From positions 2,212,501 through 2,276,500 of the forward strand of contig JAQGDQ010000002.1 in assembly GCA_030141605.1 (NCBI GenBank): a stretch of DNA of 64,000 bases, in the 5' to 3' direction. The stretch comes from Tubiluchus corallicola. Its lineage: Eukaryota; Priapulida; Priapulimorpha; Priapulimorphida; Tubiluchidae. Below the pieces are notes generated by a model. That model was not told the DNA's origin. It did not search any database and saw only the letters and a program-made list of their open reading frames with translations. The position numbers and the translations under genes were made by a program. Positions 14,401 through 28,500 of the stretch are shown here, piece after piece; position 1 is the first letter of the stretch; each line of letters starts with the position of its first letter.

Positions 14401-17400
14401 GATATTGACTGTGGAAGTCAAATGATCTTTCATTGGTTAGGAATATTTTCTATGGGCGCTGACACCACTGTGATACATTCTTGACGTGTTGAAAATAGTA
14501 TTCTGATACTGTTATATTAAATAAATTAAAAATTAATAAATAAATTATGATGCATGTTGCGCATTGGGCTGCAGATGCAAATTGTCGTGTTCGACTGTAA
14601 TAATTCGGTTTTAAGACACGTCATCCCCAAGAATTTTACTGCAATTTTATACGTTTATTGTTTACTGGAGGCGCATCACGATAAAAAGGAATTTGTCTGA
14701 AAGCTCTGGTTAAATGGAGATGACAGCGGCAAGCCAATAAAACGTCAAGATTTAATATATAAATTTATATAACATAGATTTAATAAAAAAAGAGGCCAAT
14801 TGAGCCACAAGAAGCCCTTCCCTCCACAATTCAAGTAGTAATGACGTGGCTTCAGCGACCTTGGAGATGCAATATGTAAAGAAAGGTGTCCATGTGACAT
14901 TTAATGTAAAGTCAAAATAATGTGTGCTACGATGACCCTCTCTTGGAGGTAGGAATAGCAAACTGTTCGACATTTTTTAAACATTCCTACCAAGCTATCT
15001 CATTACAAAGGATAATGATGTAAGATGAAACACTTGATTGAAGTTGTAAATGGAGATAAACAAGAAAAATTTGCAAGAACAAACAGTAAGACAAAAATTT
15101 GCAAGTAAGACAGATGAAATCACCCTGAATGATCATTGAATGCAGGTGTCACCCACCCATTTTCAGGTTCTGAGGATCATCTGTGCTTAAGTTAGATAGC
15201 TATAGTTAGTTAACTTAACTGTGGGCTGATAAGTTGCTAATATAGGTATTTAGATATAAACAAGAGTTCTATATGCACAACAGCATTTTAGACTTTTGAG
15301 CTAAAAAACTAAACTCAATTAAATATGCACTTCTTTTACGGCTCACGTTACAGACTGCAATGGACTTCTGGTTACAAGATGGATACGAACAGCTCTTCGC
15401 GCTGGAGGAAGGAAATTTGAATCCTAATGGATTTCTAGGAGCGGAACCAGATCCTATAGACAGCCTACCAACTGTGTTTAACCGTAAATACATAAACTAA
15501 TAATAAAATTATGACAACTATAACAACATCGTTATGTAAATAAAACTGTCAGCTTCTCTAATATTTTTGGAATTTAGGACTCATCACTTCTGGCCGAGAT
15601 CTGGACAAAATCTGGAATCTGGTTAGCAATTAACAGAAACTGTTATTATTGTGGATGTCTGAGATTATACACGCTTTGAGTACAAAAATCAAACTTTCGC
15701 AAATGCGTGCTATGTAATAATTAGGTTCGAGAAAATACAATAAGACACATTTTGTGCTTTATTCTACGATCGATTATTTTTCTTGCAGCTAACGTCATTT
15801 ACGGCAGGAGATTGCGATATGCAGCAATTATGGTCGGGACGTCGCTGTCGCACAATAACCTTGGTTTCGAAGAAGGACTTCCCGTAAAGGAAGAGTGGGA
15901 TAAATTTTTGGAGGTATCGTTAATTACTTTCTTTATAGCAGAGTACATTTGGTTATTGCGAATCAAGCATATATCATTGAAATACAGAAGAAAAAGCAAT
16001 AATTACGCCCAATTATCTAACAAATGGAGCATGAGATTTTCTAACTTTTTGCCATTAGTGGTCTAATCGAAGTGTGGGCAAATTTGTGTAAGTTCCAAAT
16101 GAAGATAATTACCCGCATGATTTTCAATAAATGATTAGTAGCATATACAGCAATTATACCCCGCGCAATGAGATATCCATTTAAAATTTTTGATTTGCTT
16201 ATAGGAACAACAATTTCCAGCAAGCATATCTAAACCATTCCATACAACTCAGCAAGGAGACTGGCACGCCATCCAGCGGCAAAAGGTATTTTTGTGGAAT
16301 TAATATACATACTAGCAAAGGCCCCGCAAAAAATTTGCGTATAAATACACGTATAATCAAAAATACGCGAACATCCTACCTAGTCCTCATTCATAACGCA
16401 AAGCCAGCAGCAGCAGCTTTTACCGAATTGAAGTTATAAGGTTATAGACAGAGTATAATGGATGACGTCACAACAATGGCTTTGCGTCAGCAGTTTTCTA
16501 AGCGAGAATTGACAAAAATAGAACATCTCATTAGCTCGTCGATACTCCTCTCAGTAGACGTGTCCTAAAATGCAGCCTACAAGGCTATAAGCTATAATGG
16601 AAGTTTAAAGTTATACAACTTTTAATCATAAAGAATTGCGTTATGTTAGCAAATTAATATATGATGTTATACTACTTATGCGATATATATATATATATAT
16701 ACATACACATACATGGATATACATGTCATTTATTTTTGCAACTGATTGTTTGCTGTTACCTCTGAATGGTCAACAACCTAATTTTGAGTGACATTTGTAG
16801 GCAAGAAGATTCAATGCAAACGTTTCAATATTTTAAGGTGTAAAAAATTACCAAACACCATCAGGGTTCAACAGAATGATTAATAATAGATTTTGTTTGT
16901 TTGTTCAGTTGTCCTGCCTGTTTCTTAGTTGTTCCTCTCCATTTTTCTGGAGATGAAAGGTCAAAGGTCAAGGTTTTAGTTGTACATCTGTAATTTTTTT
17001 GTATGGCTGTAAAACTAAAGCAGTTTATCCAAGATCAAGTGTCAAAGTCACAGTAACTGCTGTACAAAGTTTTCATTGCCACTTGAGTTGTCTCTCTGCT
17101 CAATTCTAGTTCTTCATTTTAAAACATCAAACAACATGTGATTTTTACAGGAGCTAGTTTATTCGGCAGTACAAGGAATCATCATTGGACTGGTCCTTGC
17201 ATTCCCCATTCTCACACTGGCAACAAGGAACTTGGTCATTAGCAGCCTGGCTACTACTTCCATTGCTGGTGTTACCGTTTCCGTTGTTTCAATGATACCA
17301 ATCTGTGGCTGGAAACTAGGGGTAACTATATTCTTCTCATACGCAAAGATCCATGTTGCTTGACAATTTATTTATAGTACATTTATAGGCTTACGTTTTT

Positions 17401-17837
17401 GCAATACTTGTATTTTGCAGGTTTTAGAGTCAATCAATCTTTGTCTTATAGTCGGTTTGGCCATCGATTATGTAGTTCATCTAGCAAAGGCATACCATCA
17501 CTCAGCAGCAAATGATCGTCTCCAGCGGACTCATTACATGCTGGAGGAAATGGGCACGTCGGTTCTTTCGGGAGCACTAACGACTCTCGGCGCATCAACC
17601 TTCATGCTCTTCACACAGATTCTTTTCTTCACACAATTTGGCTTGTTCATGTTCACCACAATTTTTTTCTCTATTATATATGCACTGGGCTTTTTCACTG
17701 CCATCATGAGCACAATAGGCCCAGAAAAAAATTTTGGTTCATTAGAGCCCATATTGGAGTGGATGTATTCATGTTGTTGCTCTAGCAAGCCAAAGCAAAA
17801 ACTTGGTGAAACTAACAATAATATTGAAAAGTACTGA
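8449..17837 (+). CDS. Dispatched/Patched-family RND membrane protein, complete (gene B)
   Basis: Ten exons: 8449-8968, 9331-10784, 13035-13259, 13500-13631, 14213-14350, 15354-15483, 15789-15913, 16205-16285, 17154-17321, 17421-17837, giving 1129 residues. Exon 1 encodes a polar Lys/Arg-rich cytosolic N-terminus of about 170 residues. TM1 begins near 174, then comes a large extracellular loop. The sterol-sensing-like TM2-6 region runs about 415-570 and contains GIGADDVFVFLDAW, with paired Asp487/Asp488. TM7 is near 615, a second loop follows, and TM8-12 includes LIVGLAIDYVVHLAKAY with Asp1007. Two Asp in TM4 and one in TM10 form the acid triad known for Dispatched cation coupling; Patched1 has Glu in TM10. 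The ATG chosen is the first in a frame that joins exon 2 in phase. Intron 2 (10785-13034) holds only a microsatellite. Substrate is unknown; Hedgehog export is not implied. Confidence 0.85.
12090..12310. repeat. TATG/TATC-type tetranucleotide microsatellite
   Basis: An irregular run of TATG, TGTA, TACG and TATC tetranucleotides in intron 2 of gene B. It keeps reading frames open on both strands without coding meaning. Confidence 0.9.
16681..16715. repeat. TA/CA dinucleotide repeat
   Basis: A short (TA)n run followed by ACATACACATACAT in the intron of gene B before exon 9. Confidence 0.8.
16956..16975 (+). repeat. AGGTCA direct repeat inside an intronic repeat
   Basis: AGGTCA at 16958-16963 and 16965-16970 are spaced by one base, the geometry of a DR1 nuclear-receptor element. 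Similar AGGTCA clusters occur at 62795-62807 and around 62919-62948, which points to a shared repeat family more than to a dedicated enhancer. Confidence 0.5.
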
Positions 17838-19546
17838 TCCAAAAATATTTTTAACCTAAAAAATTAGTACATTGCATTTAACGATGTGATCAACAGTTTT
17901 CAGCTGTGTTGACGCATTAGGAACCAACAGTTTTTTTTATGTCTAGTATTCCCGTAGGCATGTAAATTATTAAATTTTTTAATGAAATACTGTTCCTAAA
18001 AATTATCAGCAAGAGATAGAAAATATTTTACAAGCTGATACACAGTGTGATACACTGTGGAGTTACTGGCAATAATTCTTTTATCATCCATTTAATGGCT
18101 TTAATTGAGAATTTAATAAGTAATTAAGATTTTTTATTTATTTAATACTATTAAACTGCAAAGCATTTTCCACTGTTGATATTCCAAAAAATATCAGAAA
18201 TCTGAGAGACAGGTATACAATTCATACATTTATTCAACGTAAAGAATTAGATACGTATAGATAACCGTCAAATAAATGTAACATTGGTCGAGTGACTGAA
18301 GATCACCATTAATATGATTAGGTAGTTGTTTAGAAAAATACAGGAAAAAAATCAAATGCACAATTTCTTACCAAATAAAGCGGCTTAAATTGATTAAGAT
18401 GCCACAGCTGTTCACTCAGTCACACAATTTATTACACATGGTATAATTATGATATTTATTACACAGTGTTGCTGTAAGTTGATACACTTTTAGATTTTCA
18501 CATAATTTGCCTTTGAGGAAATTATGTACAACATCTACGAGTTCAAAATTAATTTACTGATCTCATTCAGTATTAATCAGTATTCTGTCGCTAGTCATAG
18601 AATTCACAAATAGCCACTGACCAATAGCCACTGACCTTGATCCTCAGGCAACAATCATTACATTGTTGATTCTTAGCTAATCAACTAACAATTTCAAGAT
18701 TAATTTATTAATCTTATTCAGTAAAATTAATAACTGCAGAAATGGCCAAAGACCAATGACCTTAGGCCCCAAGTAAAGGTTGTTAGAATGTTATGTTCAC
18801 TTAACTTTACAAAACACACATGCCTAAATTTTCAGAATAACAGGACACACTCATATTTTAAAAAGGCATTAAAGTTGGGTTCTCCTACTTTTTCAAGTTG
18901 CTTTACTTTGGTACTGCAGATTGGCCACATATCAACTCTCCACATATGCAAGAAAATTAAATGAATCATGTGCATCAATGGATTGCAAAGATTGAGTTAT
19001 CATAATTATATATAACTGAAGCTACATAGCTTGTTAACCACACAAGAACTTTTTAATGACCTGTAACCTATACATTAACAACAGCATTTGTAAGTAATAA
19101 AGCCTTTACTTTTCATACTTTATGATGAAGAAAAAAATGGTACAACAGCATTTAAAATGATCTCACTTCCACGGTAAATTACAGGTAAAAATAAATATAC
19201 AGTGATCCTGTTTTCAAGTTAAGAACTAAAACGAGAAAATTCAGCTAACAAAAATTTACAGAACAATTGGTGAATGGTGTCTAAATGTTGCAAAGGCTTT
19301 GCATTAAGCCAACCAATGCAGACTTTTGTACCTCAAGAACACATAATTTACAGATACTAACACAATACATTGTAATATGTATATAAGCATCCACATAATT
19401 CTAAATCTGCCGGAATGGGGCTGCCCACAGATTTAATCTTTCGTATATCCATCAAATTACCTAGATTACATTGAGTGACGGACTCTTCTTTTGTTACCTG
19501 AACAACAGGTGCGTTCCTATTTACATTACTCATATACTCTATGCCA
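17838..19546. other. Convergent 3' flank shared by gene B (+) and TRAPPC13 (-)
   Basis: No coding exon is seen. AATAAA at 18271-18276 is a candidate poly(A) signal for gene B. Several TTTATT hexamers (for example near 18130, 18226 and 18703) could serve TRAPPC13 on the other strand. A loose direct repeat with AATAGCCACTGACC-like units occupies about 18530-18780. The two mRNAs may overlap antisense here. Confidence 0.45.
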
Positions 19547-22500
19547 TCATCTACCCGGTGTGACAATCAGTATTTGAGCAACATCATCATAATCATACGT
19601 GCGTTTGAGGAACGTGTCTGTTATCCGAATGCCTGACACACTCTGGAATTCAATTCAATTAAAGAGATTTTTTTAGCATAAGATTGTCAGCAAATAGCAA
19701 ATGCAAATTAGGTTTTGTCATCAAATTACTGTAGATAATATAAAAGATTGGAAAATCATTATAGTAAGGGAAAATAGTCAGCAGAAGCTTTCAGCAGAAG
19801 GGAAACTTTCAGAAGCTGCAGAACTAGTCAGTTGTTATACTTAGAGTGAGCTCCAGTTTTATAGTTTTAAGAAATAGGACTGCCGTGAGTCAGTTTTCTT
19901 TCATAGAAAAAGAATTTAAGTATTCAGCATTATCAGCAGAAAGTCTTGATTACATGATTATCCAGTAATTGATTTCTTTTGCAAGAATTATAAGGATGCT
20001 TTAGCGGTTATCAACAGATTTTCTTAACACTTCTTGATAACAACATGTAAGCAAATTTGTACTACTAATTGGTGGCTGGTTTACATTCACACTGGATTTT
20101 TATGTACAGAATTTTTTCGCTCTGTTATTTATGCTGTTATGTAATGATTTTAGTTAAACACAAATTTCAAAATAAATTTAAGCTTACAGGTGTACACACG
20201 CACACATGTTTACAGTTTATTGGGGCATTCTCAAACACAATAATATCGACAATACTGAATATCGGCAACATAGAATATTGACACTTAATTCAAGTATTAT
20301 CAATATTGTTGCGCATGTGTATGCCACTTTAGTAGTTTGTGGAAACTGCTGCAGTATAAAAATTGTTTAAAGAACACATGCCATGCATTAATGATTTACT
20401 AAATTTAAATTATGAATTATTACAAGTTATTTTACTGTTACAATTGTTTAAAGAACACATGCCATGCATTAATGATTTACTTAATTTAAATTATGAATTA
20501 TTACAAGTTATTTTACTGTTATACAATATATCATTCACAAATAATTTTGTGCAGTCGATCAGGTTGTTGAAAGCTTTAACCATTCTAGTTGATTTTAGGT
20601 TTATCGTTTATTGCTTTAATAGAAGCTGCGAGTGTTTTTAGCAATTTTATTGCTTTTCTCAGTTTTTTGATATTGTTGATGTTGTCTGTTATACAATGTT
20701 ATGTCACTACTGATATTAGTGCTGTACCATCTTATTTTGCGTAAACAATAAAAAACGTTTAACAATGCCAGACTTTGAATTATTTATTGCACAATAAGTC
20801 TGCACCTTGTATTTTACTATTCGCTTTTAATAGATCAGAGCCTGTAGAAATTAAAAATGTCAGAAGTATATATATACTATACCTGTAATCCAGTTTGAGT
20901 AAAAACGAGCTGCAGCTTTAAATTTAAACTATTGTTAGGCTCAAGTTGACCAAGTTGTTTACATGTAATGCCATACCAAAACATTCCATTGTCCACTTGG
21001 TTTTCTACACTCATACTTAATTCCATTGGCCTTTCACTGTTAAAAGTTCAAAACATTGACAATGAATTTAACAAACTAAACAGAACTGCAAATGACTATA
21101 TCTGTTTGTAAAATTAAAAAGTGGTTAAAATGTGAAATGGGTTTTTCAATTCTAATACAGAATAAGCACTTGACAAAGCACACAAGCATAAACAAAAGAA
21201 CTGCCTGTCAACATCAAAATTCTACTCTAAAAGATATGCTACATACGCCAAAGAATAAGTGGTCATTACTCTAGTTAACATAATTGAAAAAAATCGCTCT
21301 TATATCATAATAAGTAAGTGACTTATAAGAGAAAAGAACAGAGTAATGGAGAAAAACCATGCTATTGACTATTGAGCATAAGACCAACTGACTGTATTGA
21401 CGTACACACAGTTAGTTATGCAGCAACTGATGTCAATTAGCTTCTCTCTTTCAGCAACGTCAGGAAACTGCATGACTTCTAAGTGTATATCACCATGAGG
21501 GGTAGCCTATCAAGAAATATAAATGCAATATTTAATAACAATAATTAAAAGTTATTATTTTTTTGAAAATTAATTTCAGTCATTTTTTAAAACAGATAAA
21601 GTGAAACACAGTACAAAGTGCATTCATTATAACTATTTTTGTGCAGGAAGGTACTTAACCGTTAACTCAATTTTAATGTAGGCTGATGAATAATTGTACT
21701 GCTACAAGTAACAAATCTTACAATTCTCTGTAAAGAACTGGTCTGAAGGCGTCCACATTCACCCATGTTCGATTTCCATATGATATCAAGCTTTCCCACT
21801 AGTGTTACACCCCGGAATGCCTTTAAATCTGCTGCACCATCTTTCCATGGTCGCAAACAGTAAAGAAACTGTCTTGTGTCCATTGGGCTCATGTATGGTG
21901 TAGACTCACAAGTTTTATATTGTGTCTCTTTAATGCCACTACAACAAGTAAACTGCTTATCAAGCAAAAAGAAATCCACAGAAACTCTGGAGTTTTGGCC
22001 CAATACTCACAGACTTAGCAATGCTGTATTTGCAATTGCATTGGAAAACTAAAAAACTTGTATCCATCCCACCATTACACAATTCTTCAAGTATAAGCAT
22101 TAAAACATCATCCACGAGCACTCATGTTACTTATTCGTGTAATATGTAACCTGTGTAGCTTGTACGCTATATTGCAAAAGTAAAGATAAATTGATTACAT
22201 GGACGGATAACCTTTTTTAGAGTGCAGAAGTGTGCAGAAAGAGATAGCTAGCTTCATGCAAAAAGTGAAGCAAACAATGGGTGCCATCTTCTAATACAAA
22301 TTCTATGGCCTTTGCTAGGCAAGCAATGGGTGCAATGTTGTACATACAAAAACTGCTTTTGATTGTTGGACAAAACAGCCCTTGACTGGCACACTTTTGA
22401 AGCGCTGATTGACATATATAGGTTAGTAGGTGGCATTTAAATCTAGAAGAGATACAGCATTGAGAAATGACACATTTCCAAAAATGCTATTTTTCTCAAA

Positions 22501-25500
22501 GCTTTCCAGTGTAACTACAAAAAATGATATATTTTAATTAGCAGACGTAGTACTTACTTAACAAATATAGCCACATTGAGATCTTCTACAATATAAAGTG
22601 GTGATGGTTCCAGGCTGACCTTTTCCATGCACAACAATGAAGAAGTGATATTTTGTATTTGAGCTTCCAAATAAACATCATCATCCTGCAAAAATTGAAG
22701 CTCTTCATCATTAGGAATACTCACAAACTACAACAGAGATACCAAATTACAACAATATTATATTAGGATTGGATTGATTATTGGTTTGTTGTATTATATT
22801 TGGTTATTGGAATTAGGTACAACAATGGCTTCAAACGATACTGTTACCTTGTTTTTCTGCTAATCAGAACTCAATAAATACTACTAGAAGGTGGCTTTTT
22901 GAGACTATTTATAACAAACAGTCACCTGATGGCTTTAATCATCTACTGGCCCAGGCAAGGACATGCACAGAGATAACTGTCTATGAACCGTAATTTTTAG
23001 CATCCATTTAACAAACAATGTTGGAGCAAGCTGGAGCAAGTGACGGATAATATCATGTTTTAAAAAGACAGGAAGAGTGTATTGGGAGGATTCAGCTCAG
23101 TGAGATCAGAAACTATTCTAGATTCTACTCAAAGAACACTAGGTTATGACTGTAAAGTCACACATGTACAACAAGCAGTTATGGAGATCTAGTTTAGGAA
23201 AACAGCAAACAGATATTGTTTAACTGCAATCTAAAGCAGTAAATATTATACCGACATTTAATGCTGAGGGGTAATGTGTTTCACAGTTTTGGTCCGCTAT
23301 AGCTAATGCAATATTTTGCAATATTGGATCTACAGTGACAAAGTTGGTAGTCATTATGTCTAGTATTACACAATTTAACATTCTTGATTACAGGATTCAT
23401 GAAGTATGTAGGGAATGCATCGTTATTGGTTTCATAAACAAGGACGGCAATGACATAGGAATTAGATCATCGACTGTTAGGATTCTACAATTACTATAGT
23501 ATGATTTAGTAAGCGAACAGAAGTTGGGGAATAAGTACACAGCACGTATAAATTTGCATTGCAAACTGTGAAGTGGGTTTAAATTAGTTTTGTATGTACT
23601 ACCTAAACTATATTCATGTAAGAAAAATATGGTAAGATAGTGTGCTACATAAAATTAATCACATTACTGTAATGAGTTATTTATTTTGCATAAATCATTA
23701 ATGTAAATTAAGCAAAGTTGAGAGCCTTCTGGCACTCGAGGAAGTAACATAGCATTCATGGCATAGCAATAATAATAATACTAGAAGTATAGGAAATAGT
23801 GTAGTGGTCATCGTGTGTGCTTGGGGTGTTAAGCATAACTGCGTTTGGTCAGTATATGGATAGGTGACTACCTAAAAATCATTTTAGGTTGATTTCAATA
23901 GCCATAAGCCATATTGCCTCTCAGGCTATTTCTGAAAAACATGTATGTCATCTAAAAGTGAGAACTCACTTGTGAGAATCATGGCTGTGAGAACTCCGTT
24001 GAATAAGTAGTATATCATACTCATAAGTATAAGTAGAGAATTATCCTCATTCCTCTAAATCTCAGTCTCATCAAAACATCTGTATCAAGTAGGTCTTGCC
24101 AGTGAGTGCTGGACTGTGGTCTACAAAGTGTGTTAAACTATATGCAAAATATAAAGTTATACCTCTCCCCCATAGAATTTTGTCTTGACGTCAATTGGTT
24201 TTAAAACCTGGAACTTGAAAAATTTTCTAAAGTACAACTTCTCACCGGAGAGTGTACAATAGTTAACAGCACACACCAAACTGAAAAACAATTAAAAATC
24301 GTTAAAAAGACACACAAACATTTTTACAGTATATGGACCACGTTTCAATATAATAGAAAAATACTGATGTGTGTAGTACAATTCAATTCAATTTTATTTT
24401 ATTTTCTCAATAGCAGTTAAAATTCGTCATGATTATTTTTACATTTCTTTGCAGCTGAGAAGGAGCAGCGAAAGACCTATTAGTCAGTTGGTCAGTTGCC
24501 CCTTATTAAAAATACAAGTTTACTCACAGGCTCATGACATTTTTAGGTGTTTGTGCATATATAAAAGGCAAATGCAACAAAAATCAACTCAACACAGAAA
24601 TGCAATTCAAAGCATAACAAGGCATAACATCAAGCAAAAAATTAATGAAATTCAATGTAGAGAAAAAAATAACATCAAACAAAAAAAGCAACAAAAATCT
24701 ACTCAAAGCAAAAATGCAATTCCACTCAGAATAAAAGGAAGTTATCACAAAGCAATGCAAAACGGAATTTAACTCATAGAAAAAATTATATCAAACAAAA
24801 TGAAACTCAAAGCGAAAATTTTATAAAACAAAAGCAATTCAACTGAAGGTAAAAGAATTTGTCAAAATTGTGGCACTGGATTATAACTGGTTATAAGAAT
24901 GCTTCGATTACTTAAGCAGTAAAGAGAAAGATAGTCCACAAAGAAAAAAGTAATTTTACAAGTTTAAGTCTCTAAAGATCTTATGATTAGGCAATTTCAT
25001 AGCAGAACTTGAGCATTTCCTTTATGTTATTACACTGTTAGCAAGTACACTATAGCTTAATGTTTATAATTAGAAGCATGGTATAAGTTGCCATATATAA
25101 CTAATTCTACCGATGACAGATAAATAACAAAAATCTGTGAATCAAAACAAGACTTTCAAAAGACTAAAATAGCAAATATTTATAGGGCAATTATAGTAAG
25201 CTAAAAATACATCAATAATAACTTGAATAATATTGCAGCAATTCATAACGCAGACTATTGTTAGTTTACAAAAACTGTTAGCTATGACAACCACAGTCAA
25301 GGTATACTACACTATTTGCTCACATATGCGTTCCTAGTTCCTTAACTTCATGACTAATGATATCGTCTATACTGTGATTTGGTTGCAGCTCTGGAGTAAC
25401 ATCGGTTACATTTCCTGAAAGTGATACCCGTTGACTGCTTGTCTGCAAATCAGCCTAGAAATAAAGGAAGAAAGTCTTAATGCATTATCATGCTTTACAG

Positions 25501-28500
25501 CAGCTTTGCAATATGCTGCATTTCATTAAGGTACCAAGCAATTTTCTGATATCACAAATGACAAAGGTAAAGAAATGATTGTAGCTATCCCAGATACCGA
25601 TTTAAACAGATTTTGGGAGCTACTTATCTTTCAAGGTATATGCAAGAAAATTATGCATGTAAGAATTTAGATTTTGCATAAATTAGTGAAAAATTGATTT
25701 TATCAGTTGCAAATAAAACCAGGAAGCAAATGGTATATCACAAATAAAACATATTCTAAAAAGAAGTAAAATATATCAACCGGAGTGATAAACATCAGCA
25801 CTGATAAAGAGAATAAAACAATTATCGGTTTGTACAGATAAATACAGGAAAAAACAAATTGTTTACCTTAATGGTGACATCAGTGGCTACCTGATTACTT
25901 TCATTATGGATGCTGATACAGCTCGTAAATGTCTCTCCCAAAAATATGCTCCTATAAAGAATACATAACATAAGCTCATTAGCTGAAAATATTCAAATTG
26001 CATAATGCAAATCTAGAAAAGTTAAATGTACAACACAGTTCATGTTGCTAACCAGAGCTAACCTCACAAATTCAATGAAATCAATTCAAAAATCACAATT
26101 TTAATTAAAGCCCTGAGTCTGTGTCTGTAGGATTGCTTGCAAACTTAAGCAATGTTATTACTTTTAATACCTAGTACATGAAAGTATATCAATAAATGAA
26201 GTTGACCAGATCGGTAGCTGTGAGAAAAGATCAGGAAAGTTAATGACATACCAGTTCTGCCATTGAAACAAACTTACTGTTACGTTTTCTAGTTTATGAA
26301 CTGCAAGTTCAAAAGCGATTTCAGTTTATCATTCAAAACCATGTGTGCGGCCTCACTGATTTTTCAAGAACAATAAAAAATTTGACACCAGTCACTGTCA
26401 GACACAGACGGCATATTCAGAAGCAAAGTCGAGAAGTGCAAGAAGGCAATCAGAGGAAAGTAACAAGTTAGAGTAAAGGACCAATAATCTTGAAATTGTA
26501 TTTTTAAGTTTATGCAACATTTACAAGTGTTTAGGCACATGCAACAGACAAGCTTTATTAAATTACATTATTAAAGAAAAAGCTTTCTAACATTATAATA
26601 AATCTGTGTAAATGTAATGCAGCATTTAGTAGCAAACATGACATCAGCCTCTGAAATTTATGTGAGCACTATTTCATAGACAAGCTAGTGGAAAAAATGC
26701 TTTTTGCATCCAAGCCAAACTATAGAAACAAAAATGTTTTCTGACTTTATTTTTCTTAGCTATTACTCATCTAACAGGAAAGGAAGTTATATTTGCTTAA
26801 CAAAAATTCAGATGAATAATTACTTTCTGAGCTCTGTGACATTTTTAAATAATAGGCATTTAAAAAATCACCCATCCAAGATCATTGACATGCATATGAC
26901 AAGATCTGGCCACCACCTGACACTACAAGTTATCCAAAGCTGATTGTCCAACAGTTTGTTTTTAGTTGAAAATTACCTACCGTTTTCTGTTAGTCCACTC
27001 ATGCCGCTAATTAGTAAGGCTCAAGTATACAACTCTCCACACACAAGAAATTATATCTAATCTTAGAATTTTTAGAATCCTGAAGCTGATTAGGGCTAAA
27101 GGTTGGGATTAGTGTTAGGGTTTGGGTCAGGTTAGGGTTAAGGCATTTAAACTGTGTGGGGAATCGTAAACTCCTTCCCCGAGTAATGTCTAAGAATGAC
27201 TCAACGGTGGTATTTAGCTTACCCAAAACTTTGCGGTAGAGTTAACAGATCACCAATTGGGAATTGTTGAGTAGGTTCCTTTGCCCACAGTTCACTATCT
27301 AAAGTTTGTTGCAATGCACCACGTAAATCATTTGTGTCAACTCCTACACGGTGCTCGGTAAATAAGCCTGGCTTTGTTAAACGCATTACTGAAAAATTTA
27401 TTTAGATAAACTTTTATAATAAGTCCCACAAAAAGGAATTTCTCATAAAATTTTAACCATTGTTTTGTTTTCTGTAAAAAGCTTCCTAAAGCCTCATTAT
27501 TGGCTTCCTAATGCTTCATTATTGGCTTTCCACGCATTTACACTGCATTTAAGTAATAACAACTAAAACATCCTTGGCTGCACAAATTGTTGTGAAAAAA
27601 ATATTTTGACCTTTCTGAGTAACGTACACTCAAAAAGCTTAAAAATAAGACTACCCCTCTCCTTATTAAAGTTTAAGATGATAAAGGAAATATATACATT
27701 TCCATTTAAATTGATTTAGATTTTACAGATTAGCTTTAGCTTTCATGTATAATTAATTTAATAAGGCAAAACTAATAATGTAAGAAACACAATAAAAATA
27801 ATTATATTAAGGCTAGATGCAAGATATAGTAATAATTTACTTTTCGCCGACTTTTCGACTAACATAAACCTACTCCAGTTACCAGCCTGACAAGTACTAT
27901 CCTTGTTCATAGTTTAACGAATGTTACCGATAAAGCATCCCAACGTGGTGTTATCGACACCGGTTTATCGGATCATTTCTTAATATACTGTACAAGGAAG
28001 ATATAAGGCCAAAAATTGAAAAATAAATACCTGAATTATAATCAAGTCGTTTACAAATTATGATAAAACTGTATATGTTAACTTATCAAATAGTGAAACC
28101 TGGGAAATTGTCTATTCCGTTAACGATGTAATTATTTCATGGCTTTTTAAACGTATTAAATTTAACCAAGAACTGAACCGCAGACGAATTTTATATTAAC
28201 AGTACTGTTTGTAAGTGGTTTCATCTTTAGTACTGTTAGCCTTAATTTTAAGATTATCTTGACTATAGTCAAGATAATCTTAAAATTAAGGCTAACAGTA
28301 CTAAAGATGAAACCACTTACAAACAGTACTGTTAATATAAAATTCAAGTTCAATATAAAGCTAATTAGACAAAACAAGAGTTTTTTAATAATAAGTTAGA
28401 CAAAAGTAAAAATAATTCTAAAAAGCTATGGACAGTGGAGACACCTCAAAAATCTAGAATACAGCAATAAATCTAAAGAGAAAAATCAAGTTGTTTTGAA

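Noticed and set aside
23826-23880. 5S rRNA gene
   Set aside because: Only part of the 3' half resembles 5S, with many differences and no 5' half; called a SINE-like fragment.
24449-24772. 107-codon plus-strand frame rich in Lys, Gln and Asn
   Set aside because: Low-complexity product of an A-rich internal repeat; no domain, and it lies in a TRAPPC13 intron.
27088-27147. True interstitial telomere
   Set aside because: Too short and irregular to claim a telomeric origin.
28186-28345. microRNA precursor
   Set aside because: Perfect 80-bp arms without loop or bulges are unlike an animal microRNA hairpin.
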